Source of the DNA: Cordilura impudica
Taxonomy: Eukaryota > Arthropoda > Insecta > Diptera > Scathophagidae
Assembly: GCA_963682025.1 (NCBI GenBank)
Contig: OY821519.1
Coordinates: forward strand, 249,734,358 to 249,798,357
DNA length: 64,000 bases
Direction: 5' to 3'
The notes beneath the pieces were generated by a model. That model was not told the DNA's origin. It did no database searches and saw only the letters and a list, made by a program, of their open reading frames with translations. Both the position numbers and the translations under genes were made by a program. Numbering within the stretch: the stretch's first letter is position 1; every line of letters begins with the position of its first letter. Shown here in pieces: positions 1 to 11,088 of this stretch.

Positions 1-1651
1 AACCCATTTGATTGTAGTTAAGTAATTTTTGTGATGAGATAAACCACCACAGTCTATTGGCTATAATTCTATCTAACACTTTTGCGATACAAGAATTTAA
101 CGATATTGGTCTATATGATTTCGTATGGATCTTATCGTTATTTTGCTTTAATATTGGTAATATTACACTTGTTTTATATTGTTGGGGGATATGAGTCTTC
201 AGAATGTTGTTAAATAAATTCAGAATTCGATTTTTGACGGATGTTGGAGAGTTTTTAACCATATCATAGGATACTCTATCTAAGCCCGGTGTCTTACCCT
301 TTAGCTTGTTAAGAGTGGATAAAAATTCAATATTATTTATATCGTTTTCAATAAGTTTTGCCTTGTGATTTGGGATAATATTAGTTAAGCGATCTCTAAA
401 TGTGGCTTTTTTGTCTCGGAATTTGGTTGGAAACTTATGGTCTGAAGAATTTTCAGTCCAAAATTTTCCAAACTCATTTGCAATATCGACTGGCTCGGTT
501 AAATTATTGAAAGGAGTGAATTCACTTTGAATACAATGTATTTTATGAGATATGTTATACCCGCAGAATCTTCTAATATTGTTCCATATTTTTTTGGAAG
601 ATGAATTTGGATTAATTTCTGATGTGAAGTCATTTAGCGATTTCCGTTTAGCAATTTTGATTTCCTTTTTGAGGAGAGCGCTTGCTCTTTTATATTTAAT
701 CATGTTTGCATCATTAATGTTTCTTCTGAATATATACCATAATCTATTCTTTTCAGATTTGAGAGCCTCAAGGTGTTGGTTCCACCATGGAACTGGTGTG
801 CGTCCCCTGAGTGGTTTTGTCTGAGGGATTGATTCATTAGCAGATTGAATAATGATTTTTTTCAAATTCGCGGCTTCTTTATTAATATTTGTGTTAGGTT
901 GTCTAACTGATTCATAGGTTAAACATTTTATTTTGTATAACTCCCAATTCGCCTTATCTATTTTGAATCGAGATTTGAATGTTTGATTTCTTATATGACT
1001 ATTACAAAATAACGATAGAATTATAGGATAATGGTCGCTTCCCCATAAATCAGGTTCGAGTGACCAATTTAAATGAAGACTAAGTTCCGGTGAACAGAAC
1101 GATAAATCAATGTGGGTTAAAGTGTTTTGGGTTGAAAAATGGGTCGGGGATTTATCATTAAGCAAACTGAAATTTGAGTTGTTGATAAATTTGGCGACAA
1201 TGTTGCCTCTTTTGTTATTTTTACTGGAGCCCCAAGTTTGGTGCCAGCTATTGAAATCTCCAGTCACTAGTGTTGGTATTTGGGAGTTACATAAAACATT
1301 TTGCAAGTTGCGATAACTGAAATTAACAGATGGTGAAATATATGCTGAAATAATATTAAATTTGATTTTTGAGTGAATTTCTAAACTGATTGCTTCAAAG
1401 TCATTGTTCAGTGGTAAGAGTTTATGTTGTATGGAATTATGGATTAATAAAGCAACGCCTCCATACGAGTTGGAGTTATTATAATTGTACATGGTAAAGC
1501 TATTGGGGATGGGAATTTTATTCATGTTAGTTATATGGGATTCTTGAATTGAAATAAGTTTAATGTTGTGTTTTTTAATTAGAATTAGTAAATCGTTGTA
1601 GTTATTTATATAGCCTCTAATATTCCATTGTATGATATTCAAGGATGACAT
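1..1651 (-). CDS. LINE ORF2: endonuclease + reverse transcriptase (partial, C-terminus off window)
   Basis: Reading the minus strand from ATG at 1649-1651 gives 550 codons without a stop to the window edge. The N-terminus (MSSLNIIQWNIRGY) is the start of an AP-endonuclease domain. Other endonuclease landmarks follow: SIQESH, a TGDFNSWH motif near codon 150, and GSDHYPI near codon 205. After a basic linker come RT-type segments KGKTPGLDRVSYDM and SYRPISL with downstream AKVLDRII, so the reverse transcriptase palm begins just before the edge. The protein would nick the target DNA and copy the element RNA at the nick. The catalytic YxDD box and any RNase H lie outside the window. The initiator ATG is the first in frame after the spacer. 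Confidence 0.9.
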   Translation of the reverse strand, partial: MSSLNIIQWNIRGYINNYNDLLILIKKHNIKLISIQESHITNMNKIPIPNSFTMYNYNNSNSYGGVALLIHNSIQHKLLPLNNDFEAISLEIHSKIKFNIISAYISPSVNFSYRNLQNVLCNSQIPTLVTGDFNSWHQTWGSSKNNKRGNIVAKFINNSNFSLLNDKSPTHFSTQNTLTHIDLSFCSPELSLHLNWSLEPDLWGSDHYPIILSLFCNSHIRNQTFKSRFKIDKANWELYKIKCLTYESVRQPNTNINKEAANLKKIIIQSANESIPQTKPLRGRTPVPWWNQHLEALKSEKNRLWYIFRRNINDANMIKYKRASALLKKEIKIAKRKSLNDFTSEINPNSSSKKIWNNIRRFCGYNISHKIHCIQSEFTPFNNLTEPVDIANEFGKFWTENSSDHKFPTKFRDKKATFRDRLTNIIPNHKAKLIENDINNIEFLSTLNKLKGKTPGLDRVSYDMVKNSPTSVKNRILNLFNNILKTHIPQQYKTSVILPILKQNNDKIHTKSYRPISLNSCIAKVLDRIIANRLWWFISSQKLLNYNQMG

Positions 1652-1731
1652 AATTGTATATATGTATATATAAAAAATAAAATTTAAATTTGTTGGGTTT
1701 GTGAATTACATATAAAGATTTTTATATATAT

Positions 1732-1902
1732 ACACCCTACAGCATGAGTGAGATCACCCAGATGATCGAAACCCAAGAAAGTACACGTCTTAAGAAGCTA
1801 AACTACACATCGATGAATGATGTAAGTATGTCGTCTAAAGAACATTTGTACTAACTCGGAGCCAATCGATCAATGGGTGACATCACCCATACTGTAGGGT
1901 GT
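1732..1902. repeat. Imperfect inverted repeat between LINE ORF1 and ORF2
   Basis: The two ends, 1732-1760 and 1874-1902, are about 29 bp each and complementary with a few mismatches (outer 11 bp ACACCCTACAG / CTGTAGGGTGT are perfect). They bracket a 113-bp loop in the spacer that separates the two ORFs of the element. It could be an RNA structure used for expression of ORF2, or a small hairpin element that entered the LINE. A clean target duplication is not visible, so I cannot decide. Confidence 0.7.
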
Positions 1903-1921
1903 CAAAATATGAACTTATATT

Positions 1922-3097
1922 TTACTCTTCATTATCCATCGACTCGGCTGTCTCGTTGTCATCTCGATTTGCTTTAGTTTTGAGTTGTTTTTGATTGTTG
2001 ATGTTCCTTGTACTTTTCCTCTTCATTGCTTGTTTTATTTTATTTGATGTATTTTTAGGCAGTATGTTTATTGTTTTTGTTTTTGTAGAAGGTTGATTGA
2101 TTTTGATATTGGCACACTCGTGTGTTTCAATATCATTGTAGTTTATTAGTTCTCTTGTAGTTTTTGGATCATCAGTGTTGTTGTTTGTTATTGGGTTTTG
2201 TTTGCTTGCAGAAGGTTTAGTTACGTTTGAATAAGACGATTGACCGCTTTGGTGACGTTGTTTGTATGTTTCTATAGCTTTTTTTCTTTCCACTTTTTCT
2301 AAAGTGACAATTGTTTGTATTTCTTTTTCTTTTAAGAAAACTGGACAGGTTTTATCTAAAGAGTCATGTTTGTTATTCTCAATGTTGTTGTAGATGCAGT
2401 TACTGCATGTTATTGGGTTATTGCATATTTCGTCATCTTCCTCAAAGTGATATTCAAGAGCACAGTGTGTGCAAATTCTCTTGCTAATACATGTTTTTGT
2501 TGGGTGTCCAAAGCGAAGGCAGTTTCTACATCTTAGAGGGAAGGGAACGTAAGGGCGAATTGTCACTCTTTCATAGCCTATATTTAAATATTCTGGCAGG
2601 TCAAGCGTTGCTATTGTTATTATAATGAGTCCAGTTTCCTTAATTTCATTATTGACTTTTTTTAAAATTTTTCTGATCTCTGAAACATTTTGGCATTTTA
2701 ACTCTTGTAGAATTTCGTTTTCATCTATACCTCTAAGATCGTTGGAGTAAATAACACCTTTTGAGTAGTTGAGAGAGGAGTGTTCGCTAATATCAACTTG
2801 TATAGTGGGGGAAAGTGAAGTAAGGGTAATTAATTTAGCTGCTTGTGCACTATTTTTGGTTTTGATCAATATGTTTCCATTGCGTATTTTTTTACATATT
2901 TCAACTTCGCTACCGCATATTCCATCAATCACTTTCTTGATAAGAAAGGGAGAAACGTTAACTAGAGTGTCATCGCTTTTTGTTCTTGACATAATTAAAT
3001 ATTTGGGGCCATTTGAATAAATTTTTAAACGTTTATTTTTATCAACAGTGAATACAGGTTGATTTTGGGAGAGCAACCGATCCGGAGGATCAGTCAT
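1922..3097 (-). CDS. LINE ORF1, zinc-knuckle gag-like protein
   Basis: A complete 391-residue frame starting at ATG 3095-3097. It is the nucleic-acid-binding ORF1 protein of a non-LTR element, expected to coat the element RNA and carry it to the nucleus. The central half ends in YVPFPLRCRNCLRFGH, which begins the first CCHC knuckle (C-x2-C-x4-H-x4-C). Two more Cys/His clusters follow directly (CTHCALEYHFEE and CSNCIYNN with distal His and Cys), giving the three-knuckle arrangement usual for I-like ORF1 proteins. The C-terminal 120 residues are Asn/Lys/Thr-rich and probably unstructured. It lies 270 bp upstream of ORF2 on the same strand. The family call is firm; the exact clade is inference. 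Confidence 0.88.
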   Translation of the reverse strand: MTDPPDRLLSQNQPVFTVDKNKRLKIYSNGPKYLIMSRTKSDDTLVNVSPFLIKKVIDGICGSEVEICKKIRNGNILIKTKNSAQAAKLITLTSLSPTIQVDISEHSSLNYSKGVIYSNDLRGIDENEILQELKCQNVSEIRKILKKVNNEIKETGLIIITIATLDLPEYLNIGYERVTIRPYVPFPLRCRNCLRFGHPTKTCISKRICTHCALEYHFEEDDEICNNPITCSNCIYNNIENNKHDSLDKTCPVFLKEKEIQTIVTLEKVERKKAIETYKQRHQSGQSSYSNVTKPSASKQNPITNNNTDDPKTTRELINYNDIETHECANIKINQPSTKTKTINILPKNTSNKIKQAMKRKSTRNINNQKQLKTKANRDDNETAESMDNEE

Positions 3098-3389
3098 TTT
3101 GTCTTAAGGGATTTTTTTTTTTTTGTTTCACTTTTTTTTATTACTTATTACTTTAGCTTTTGGTGTTTTTTTTTTTTTTTTTTTTTTTTTTTATTTAAAA
3201 TTTATGTTTTGCAAAGATATTAAAAATTTGTCATTAAAAAAAATATTTTAGCCTACATTTAAAAACATTTAAAGGTATTTAGTTAATTTCACAACACTAA
3301 ATTTTAACCATATTTTCGAAAATATTCGTTATAGTTTAAATGAACAAGGGCACTAATTTTGGGAAATAAATTATATTTACGTCTTATAC

Positions 3390-3550
3390 CGGCCATACAT
3401 TACACAAGTTCATTAGAAACGAGAAAATATCAAAATCCTTTTCGATCAATATCCTTTGTTCAACTGCACAAATAGCGCAAACATCCCATACATTACACAA
3501 ACGTACTGTAGTGATAGACTTGAGCACTGAACTTGTGTACTGTATGGCCG
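3390..3550. repeat. Short inverted-repeat element, about 160 bp
   Basis: Bases 3390-3411 (CGGCCATACATTACACAAG...) and 3529-3550 are complementary in 20 of 22 positions. A third partial copy of the arm (CCATACATTACACAA) sits inside at about 3485. It resembles a small non-autonomous fold-back transposon, but I see no unambiguous target duplication. ORFs crossing it on both strands are by-products of the palindrome. Confidence 0.55.
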
Positions 3551-3774
3551 ACATTACTGACTGTTGGTTGACCTTTGACGTCGGTGGAGATAAAGGACAA
3601 AAAATTAGGAATTTTTTTACGATTAACACCAAAAACGCTTATCTCACTCAAGCAATAACTTTATGGTTGAATATGTATTTAAAATATCTTTCTAACGAGG
3701 TTCAAACTGAACAATTCAAGTTTTTTTAATTTTTTATGGTAATTTTTATTAAAAGCAAATTATATCAAAAGTTA

Positions 3775-4013
3775 AGGCCTAGTTAGCCACACGTAACCTT
3801 AACCAAACGTGTCAGCTGTTTTTTTCTGTTACATGAAAAAGCATTTAGAGCAGTTACCGAACTCAACTGTCACGTTTTTACGTGACATTTGCGAACAGCT
3901 GATAAAGTTTGGTTAATTTTACACAGCTACATGCTGGTTCTATAATTGCACTAAATGCCAACGTTACATTTTCGGTACAGATACATTTTAACAACGTGTG
4001 GCTAACTAGGCCT
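3775..4013. mobile_element. MITE with 20-bp perfect TIRs and TTA target duplication
   Basis: Terminal arms 3775-3794 and 3994-4013 are exactly complementary (AGGCCTAGTTAGCCACACGT). The element is flanked by TTA at 3772-3774 and 4014-4016. A second inner pair of complementary segments around AACCAAAC..CAGCTG extends the fold-back. A 3-bp TTA duplication with AGG...CCT ends fits non-autonomous PIF/Harbinger elements; a TTAA site for a piggyBac type is the alternative because the adjoining base is also A. No coding capacity. Confidence 0.8.
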
Positions 4014-4261
4014 TTAACCTATACATATGGTCAAGATAAACTGATTAAGATTCAAAATATTATTTGATTCCTTTAAACGAAAAAGAAGCTTAACTTTTGG
4101 GACTGTAAAACTTAGTAAATATAACAGGAAACATGCTTAATTGTCATCGCTGCATACTACATATTCCCATACTTTTATTTATTTGTTGTATACTCTGGAG
4201 TGCTCGACTTTTGGGTAGGCAAAAACCGCTAAATTGTCAACCCTGCATACTATGCATTTTA

Positions 4262-4830
4262 TTTTTTATACCCTCCACATCTCAGTGGCAGAGGGTATAT
4301 ATAGGTTTGTCATTCCGTTTGTAACGCATCGAAAAACTAATTTCCGACCCAATAAAGTATATATATTCTTGATCCTTATCACAGCTCGAGTCGATATAGC
4401 GATGTCCGTCTGTCCGTCTGTCCGTCTGTCCGTCTGTCCGTCTGTCCGTCTGTCCGTGTGTCTGTTGAAATCACGCTCATTCAAAAAAAAAAGCATTTAC
4501 TTAGGTCAGGTTACGAAAAAATTATTTGCCATAATTCCCACCAGGTTGGTATTGAAATCGGAGTAAATCGGGAGCCTCTGCGCTGAGAAATGAACAAAAG
4601 TTTATAGATACCTCTAAAAAAAACATGAAACCTAGTGTTTTCTTGTAATAGTTTAGTGGTTGAACATACAACAACATAAAAAAAGCCACAAAAAAAATGT
4701 GATTCATACATATTAACAATAACAAGAACACAACTACCATGAGCTATGTTAATAGTATTGCCACAAACCGAGGTGGAGGGTATCAAAGATTCGGCACAGC
4801 CGAATTTAACACTCTTACTTGTTTTTGTAT
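4262..4830 (+). mobile_element. GTCY-microsatellite (mini-me/DINE-1-like) element, subfamily A
   Basis: The repeat opens with an ATACCCTCCAC / GTGGCAGAGGGTAT hairpin and carries the phrase TTTGTCATTCCGTTTGTAAC. It then has a (GTCTGTCC)n tract at about 4404-4456 followed by TTGAAATCACGC. It ends with a hairpin (GATTCGGC / GCCGAATT) just before CTTACTTGTT. This arrangement is typical of the fly mini-me/DINE-1 class, which is thought to be mobilised by Helitron-like machinery. It has no protein. Confidence 0.75.
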
Positions 4831-4839
4831 AGTGTGTAT

Positions 4840-7520
4840 CTAGAAAAAAAAAAAAAACAAATCTTAATCATTCGTGCGTATGGTTTGTTTTGTATCTTAC
4901 ACCCCCTCCCTTTCCATCGCTCCTACTTTAGTTTTCGCTCTCCCCCACATATGTCAAAATAAAAACGGTAGCAAATATTTGCAAACATGAGAGATGCCAA
5001 CTTAGCTGTTATTAAATATTTTTGATAATATTAAAAACATTTAAATAATAAAAAAAAAAAAATATTTTTAAATAAAGAATATCCAAAATCTAAACAAGTC
5101 CTCAGAATTGAAAGTTTTCTATAGTAAGGCTTACACAATAAAATTTGGTATAGAAAAGATTTTTGTATATGTCCTCGGAAAAGGTTTATCAGTTGGAAGA
5201 GTCCTCTTTTTCTGTATAAAATATTTCCAGAATTAGAAAAATACAAAACTTATTTAACAAGCGCTTTCCTTGATTGTTTTTGCGTTTTATGTTTCTATAT
5301 AATTGGCTCTACTTTTTTGAATTATCATTAAAATTTAATCTATTTGTTTTTATGAGAATTTTACATTTTTTTTTTTTATAAAATTTGACCTTTACCAAGA
5401 GTATTTGGCCAACATTGATCTCTAATATCCGACCGTCAAATAAATTTAATGCTTGTCTTGACCATAATTATTGTATATTATTTATAAATATTGTTTCTGT
5501 ATGAGGTGCCTTGTTTTGTCGCCTAAATTGCATTCCGTCATTTGTTTCAGAAGTATTTTGGAAACAAAAGTAACATTCATTCATCATCCTCTATCGGCAT
5601 GTTCAATAATGGGGATGGTTTTGAATTTACTACCCTGTAGTTAGGATGCCATTTCTTGAAGACGCAAACAAATTTTGGTTGTTAAGTTTTTCTGCGCATG
5701 TTTTTTTTTTATTTATACAATAAATTTTGTTTTAATTTCCGAAAACAACATTATTCAAATTTTGTTTCAAAACAAAACAAATCCCAAGAAATTTTTCCTT
5801 CTTAAATAGTGATTAAAAAGTAAAATCGTTGTGGGGGTGTGAATATTTTTTAATAAGATTTTATATTTTGTAAAACGCCATAGAAATTAAGGAAAGACGT
5901 AAATATCTGGTAATTATTTAGAGTATGAAAATAATTTATGTTTTAAGAATTATTGGTCATAATATGATCATTTAACATAAGAAATTAAAATTGTATTATT
6001 TTGTTTAGCCTTGCCACCAAATACCTTTGTTTATTTACCTCACAGTAGAATTGTAAGAATTGAATAGAGTTGGCAATGTTTTCATTCCTATGGTGTGGGT
6101 CCCTTAAATGACAGTTCCAAAAGTACAACGACCTCAAATACACTTTGATTTTTGTGAAAAAGTGGTTTTTAGATAACGGAATAAAGGTAGTGATTTGTAC
6201 TGCGAAATATTTTCAGTAAAAATTGCCACAAAAACTTAAGAATAGAGAGGATGTGACGAAACATCCAAAAATATTATGTTTTTTCAAATAGGACATGATG
6301 TGCTAAATAATGATGGATATACAAAATATTAACTAAAAAGAGTTTATTTTTTTACTTTTTACTACCTTCCTTTTAACTCGTAGCGACTGTTTGTCTGGTG
6401 AAAAAACATTGGATCGATTTTCAACCTTTTTCCGTGATCCAATCGAGCTGAAACTTTGCAGGTAGACTCGTGGCGATGATAATTTTTGAATGAAAGAAAA
6501 GCCATTTAATTATTATTATTTTTTTATTTTAATTTGGATATGATTCTTATAAAAGCAGAGTCATTACAAGTAAAATCACCCAGGTCATGTCATCCACTAT
6601 TTTAGAATTGCATGAAACCTTGCACATTTGCTTATAAGACCTGTGAAGTTTTATTGTTCTATGATGTATACTTGTTTTAAATAGAATTTTAAAAATATGA
6701 ATACTGTGATAATTTGGTTTTACGGAATCGTTTGCGGGAAATGGGTAATACTTACAAAAATTATAACATTTCAGGTATTAATAAAGATTACAAAAATGCA
6801 TTCATTTAAGTAGTCATAGAATTAAAAAAAATTATAGAATTCATATTGCATGACATTATTGCGGTTTCCGAATTTAAAACAAGGGTTTACAGAAAATCTT
6901 GTAACTTCTTTTCCAAACAGCTGCGAAGCTGAAAAAGGTTACAAAGAAAACCTGAGATAAAACACCAATTGGGGTCTTGGCAGGTCCATTTTTAAATAAT
7001 GCTATTTTCAATAAAATTGTGTAAAATTTGGTGCCAATTGCTTAAACGGTACGATTTTTGCATTTCAGCGCCCCCTGGAGGCTAAGAGATATAGAAAACA
7101 TAGCCATATTTGTAAAATTTCAAAACAATCAGTTCAGTATTTTTTCCTTTAGTAGATAACAACGGAAGCTGCAACATTTTGTCATTCTCATATTTTTATG
7201 AATTGAATAATCAGAATAATATTATCATATTAAATCATATTTGTTGAATTTTTTTTATTTTTTATATCATTTATTTAGCCATAATTCTATTAATATAAAA
7301 TAAAACAGTGTTCATTTGTGGATTGTGTACCTTAATACATTTGTTTTTCAAACATTGTAATTTTTCGTTTAAATATAAGATGTTTATTTTTTGATTTTTA
7401 AATGCTAATGGAATTTCATTATATAATTTAAATCCACTATAAAATAATAAATATTGTAAAAATTTTTTCTTCCAAAATTTAACCTAAAATCGTTACGATT
7501 CCTAAATTTGAAAAATGTAA
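4840..7520. other. Intergenic A+T-rich DNA, no gene seen
   Basis: No frame here has recognisable coding character. The stretch consists of A+T-rich unique-looking sequence with short T runs; it may hold eroded transposons I cannot identify. Confidence 0.5.
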
Positions 7521-7524
7521 ATGT

Positions 7525-8214
7525 ATGCGTTTTTCTAGAAATAATGTTTTTCCTGCTAACTACTTTTTGGGCGGATATCAGCTTGAACTTGTTGATTCTT
7601 CTCTGGATTTAGGTATTGTACTTGATCCTAAATTAAACTTTGTATCTCACGTCACCATGACAGTTAATAAAGCTAGAGGTACACTCGCCTTTATTAAACG
7701 ATGGGCAAAAGAATTTATTGATCCTTACATAATCAAACAACTTTTTACATCACTTGTAAGACCTATTTTAGAATATGGATCAATAATTTGGGATCCCTAC
7801 TATAACATTCATATTCAACGAATCGAGTCTGTACAGAAACAATTTCTACTCTTTTGCTTACGTGGCTTCCTTGGAATTCTGCAATTAATCTACCTTCATA
7901 CGTTGATCGACTTAAATTAATAAAATTACTTACTTTGGAAAGCCGTAGGACTATGCTAAAAATAACATTTATGATCAACCTAATAAATGGTGAAATCTGT
8001 TCTGACTTTCTTATCAACAATATAACTTTTAATGTTCCGCAACGAGTATCATGCCAATTCCAACCACTCTTTGTTAAATTTTTAAAACCAACTATGCTCT
8101 AGCTGATCCTTTTAGAAGAATTTGTTGTGATTATAATAATCTTTATCAATTAATTGATTTTTCGTTTAACACTGATGTAATTAAGCATAATATCATTATT
8201 TTCTTAAATTCCTA
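7525..8214 (+). pseudogene. LINE reverse-transcriptase C-terminal fragment, frameshifted
   Basis: The first frame reads LGIVLDPKLNFVSHV, then KARGTLAFIKRWAKEF, then LFTSLVRPILEYGSIIWDP. This is the thumb/C-terminal part of a jockey- or CR1-like RT. Near 7855 the frame shifts, and the next frame continues with LPSYVDRLKLIKL and FMINLINGEICSDFL. A second shift near 8090 leads to NYALADPFRRICCDYN, ending at a stop by 8214. Two frameshifts and the lack of the palm domain mark it as a 5'-truncated dead copy on the plus strand. Confidence 0.75.
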
Positions 8215-8405
8215 ACTATTTGTTTTTATTTGTAAATCTATTTAATTGTTTCAATATATGTACATATGTGATTATATCATTTGTACAGGTCTGTAAGGAT
8301 TTATTCCATTGACCTAATAATAATTAGTTAGTTTATTTAGTAGTATTTATAATACTTTAAAATATTTCAAATATGATTATTTTACAGATTTTTCTTTACA
8401 AAATA

Positions 8406-10735
8406 TTATAAAATATTATTGAATTCATTGTTTTTTACAAATTGTACCATATTTCTCCTACATATACTCATATTTCTTTCTGTTTTTACATTATCTGGTG
8501 AGTGATTGTATAATTTAAGTCCTTTAAAGAATAGAGATCGTTGCATTGCTGTTGTTGTTACCCTCGGTAGCCGGAAATTTTCAGAATTTCTAAGGTTGTA
8601 CGGTTGGACTTCTCTCACATAGTCAATTTGTTCAGTAAGGTATTCAGGTGCGTTTCCCATTTTCATTTTCTGAATGAATTGCAGTGTGTTAAGTTCCAGT
8701 CTTTGTTGAATATTTAACCATTTCAGTGTGTCTAGCATTAGTTGAATTGGAGCATATATATTATATTTTAATATTGACCGCATAGCTTTATTTTATAATT
8801 TTTGTAATCTTTCGATTTGTGTTGTTGAGCAGCAAGTGTATATGATTGTGGAGCCGAATTCAAAATGTGGTTTTATCATGGTGTTATACATATGTATTGC
8901 CGTTATTTGAGATATTTTATTTCTAACCCGTTTAAAAAATCCAATTTTTTTTGCCAATTTTTTTACATATATAATCAATGTGTTCTTTTAGGTTTAAGTC
9001 TTTATCGATTATAAAACCGAGGTATTTAATTTTATTTACTTTTTCTATTTCTTCATTATTAATTGTAATTATTGATTCACTGTTTATATTTATTTCAAGT
9101 AGTTTAGTTTTGTTTTCATTAAGTTTTAATCTATTCATTTTAAGCCAATTATTTATGTTATTTAAGTCGTGCATTAGATTTGTTCTACATTGTTCATCTG
9201 TGTCACCTTCCGCGTAGATTAATGTGTCATCGGCATAAAGAATTATTTCGCATTTCTTTAGTATATTTGGCATATCATTTAGTATATTATAAATAATAGT
9301 GCGCCTAGAATAGAACCTTAAGGTACTCCGAATTCATTGTTTACTTCGTTTGATTTTGTACCATTAACTTTTGTTGTTTGCTTTCTATTTGTAAGATATG
9401 ATTTAAACCAATTTAATTCAATTTCTCTGATGCCGTACATATATAGTTTTTGAATAAGTATTTCTCTATCAATGGTCTCAAATGCTCTTTTGAAATCCAA
9501 AAATATTGCCATTATTTTTTTCTTTCTATTTATATATTTCCATCTATTTATTACATAATTAACTGTTGTTTCGCATGAGAATTTTTTTCTAAATCCCGAT
9601 TGATATTTTGAAAATAAATTATGTTGTTCCATATATGTTTCCAGTTGTTCCTTAACAATTTTTTCAATAATTTTTTCACAAGTTTTCAGAGTGTTTATTG
9701 GACGAAATTCATCACATTTATTTGTTTTTGCGATTTTTTCTATTGGTGTTACCATTGAGTATTTCCAACTATCCGGGAAAACTCCTGTTTCAAGTGATTT
9801 ATTTATTATATCACGCATTGATTTTCCTATAATATGCACTGTTATCCATAATGAGCTTAATTGTAACATTGTTGAAATCTGGTTTATTTTTCATATTCTT
9901 ACAAATATTTTGAATTTCTTGGATTGTTATTGCACGGAATCTAAATCTATTTATTATCACAGGTATATTGTTTATATATTGCACATTTTCTATTGTATTA
10001 TTAAGTGACTTAATACTATTAACAAAATAATTATTAAATTGGGTGGCTATTTGGTAGTTATCCTTATATTCTATATCACTAAATATCACATTTTTTATCA
10101 CAGCTTTATTTTTTTTTTAGGACTAAGTCTTTGATTTCTCTCCACATTTGTTTTTGGTCTTTGGCATTATTTATTTTTTTATTAACGTAATTGTTCTTCT
10201 CTGTATCAATTTTGGTTTTATAAGTATTTTATAACTACTCCACGCTATATCTGTATTTTCTGTCTTAGCTATTTGATATTTAAGAACTTTATCCTTCTTT
10301 AACATTCTTAGTTCTCTGTTAAACCATTTCTTAACTTTACTTTTTGTATTTATTACTTTTTTAATTGTATATTTCTTTATAGTATTTTCAATGGCTGAAT
10401 CAAAATTATTAACTTTATTATTTAAATCATCGTTATCATTGCTTCTCAATATTGCTCTAATTTCTTGATTAAAACGTGTTTTATTATATTTAAATATTTC
10501 AATTTCCTTTTTGCTCATTTCATCTTGATTTTCAGTAACTATCTTGATTTTTATGTCTATGGCTTCGTGATCTGCTATTTTATTAGAAATGTTATTTACT
10601 ACTGTTACATTTTCACGGTTTGTGATGATGTAGTCTATAATAATAAATAAATTGTATGATTATACATCTGCTACATAAACTAATTGCTTTCCCAAATAGT
10701 TCGTCAAAATTCCATTTTTCATCTTAAATATAAAC
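8406..10735 (-). pseudogene. 5'-truncated jockey/CR1-like LINE, multiple frameshifts
   Basis: Read on the minus strand from about 10735 downward: the end of an endonuclease domain (IIDYIITNREN, then a degenerate ADHEAID in place of SDH); a basic linker; RT palm blocks FPDSWKYSMVTPIEK, DEFRPINTLKTCEKIIEK, YQSGFRKKFSCETTVNYV and AIFLDFKRAFETID (first catalytic Asp); the catalytic YADDTLIYAEGD; MNRLKLNENKTK; and the C-terminal IKPHFEFGSTII with a further 125-residue tail. Frames break near 10110, 9860, 9310, 8950 and 8790, so it cannot make protein. The clade (jockey, CR1 or relative) is inferred from motif wording only. Confidence 0.85.
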
Positions 10736-10860
10736 TAGCAGAGCCCACCTCTCGAAATTCGAGTGAAAATTCTAGGAAATTTTATTTTTCCATTTAATAA
10801 ATAATTTTATACGAGCCTAAAGGTATGCTAATTAATTTTAGGCAATCCACAATTCAACAC
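10736..10860 (+). repeat. Dispersed repeat shared with 31680-31775 (opposite strand)
   Basis: Phrases such as CTCGAAATTCGAGTG, CTAGGAAATTTTATTTTT and CTAAAGGTATGCTAAT here recur as reverse complement at 31680-31775. Two diverged copies in one window imply an interspersed element; its ends and class are unknown. Confidence 0.6.
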
Positions 10861-11004
10861 TTTTAAAATAAAATGAATTAATTATTTTCTGGTGAGTTGT
10901 TAATTAATATGATTTGTTTAGCTCGAGGTTATAAATTTTTAATAAAATAAACCAAAAAGTTTTTTTTTATGTTTTAATTGTATTAATAATTTTTATTTTT
11001 TTAT

Positions 11005-11050
11005 TTGACCCAACATTTCGACCGAATTTTCCGATCATCATCAGGGAATA
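11005..11050 (-). other. Hammerhead-core-like motif (candidate)
   Basis: On the minus strand the sequence reads CTGATGA, then a short stem (GATCG / CGGTC), then GAAATG, then an A+T-rich AAATAA tail. This recalls a hammerhead core, but one extra base separates CTGATGA from the stem. Similar arrangements occur at 12983-13020 and, more loosely, 62588-62660. Activity is unproven; it may only be a conserved 3' tail of a retroelement family. Confidence 0.3.
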
Positions 11051-11088
11051 TAAACAAAAAACAAGTGTTCCGCGAAAAAACCAAATAA

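Larger units (their letters stand above)
1..3191 (-). mobile_element. I-like non-LTR retrotransposon, cut by left window edge
   Basis: A two-ORF LINE lies on the minus strand: a T-rich (A-rich on the sense strand) leader at about 3108-3191, a zinc-knuckle ORF1, a 270-bp inter-ORF spacer, and an endonuclease/reverse-transcriptase ORF2 that leaves the window at base 1. Both frames are free of stops and frameshifts, unlike every other LINE copy here, so this insertion looks young. The ORF1 zinc-knuckle layout and the endonuclease plus RT order fit the I/jockey superclade. A 3' end of an I-like element lies at 61.9-62.5 kb, but the two copies share no overlapping segment here, so I cannot say whether they are one family. 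I did not identify a target-site duplication; the 3' end is outside the window. Confidence 0.85.

Noticed and set aside
4234..4566. Frames over the GTCY tract at 4.3 kb (and the similar ones at 25.2 kb)
   Set aside because: Translation of a tetranucleotide microsatellite inside a non-coding mobile element (Ser/Val/Cys/Pro or Thr/Asp/Gly/Arg periodic text).
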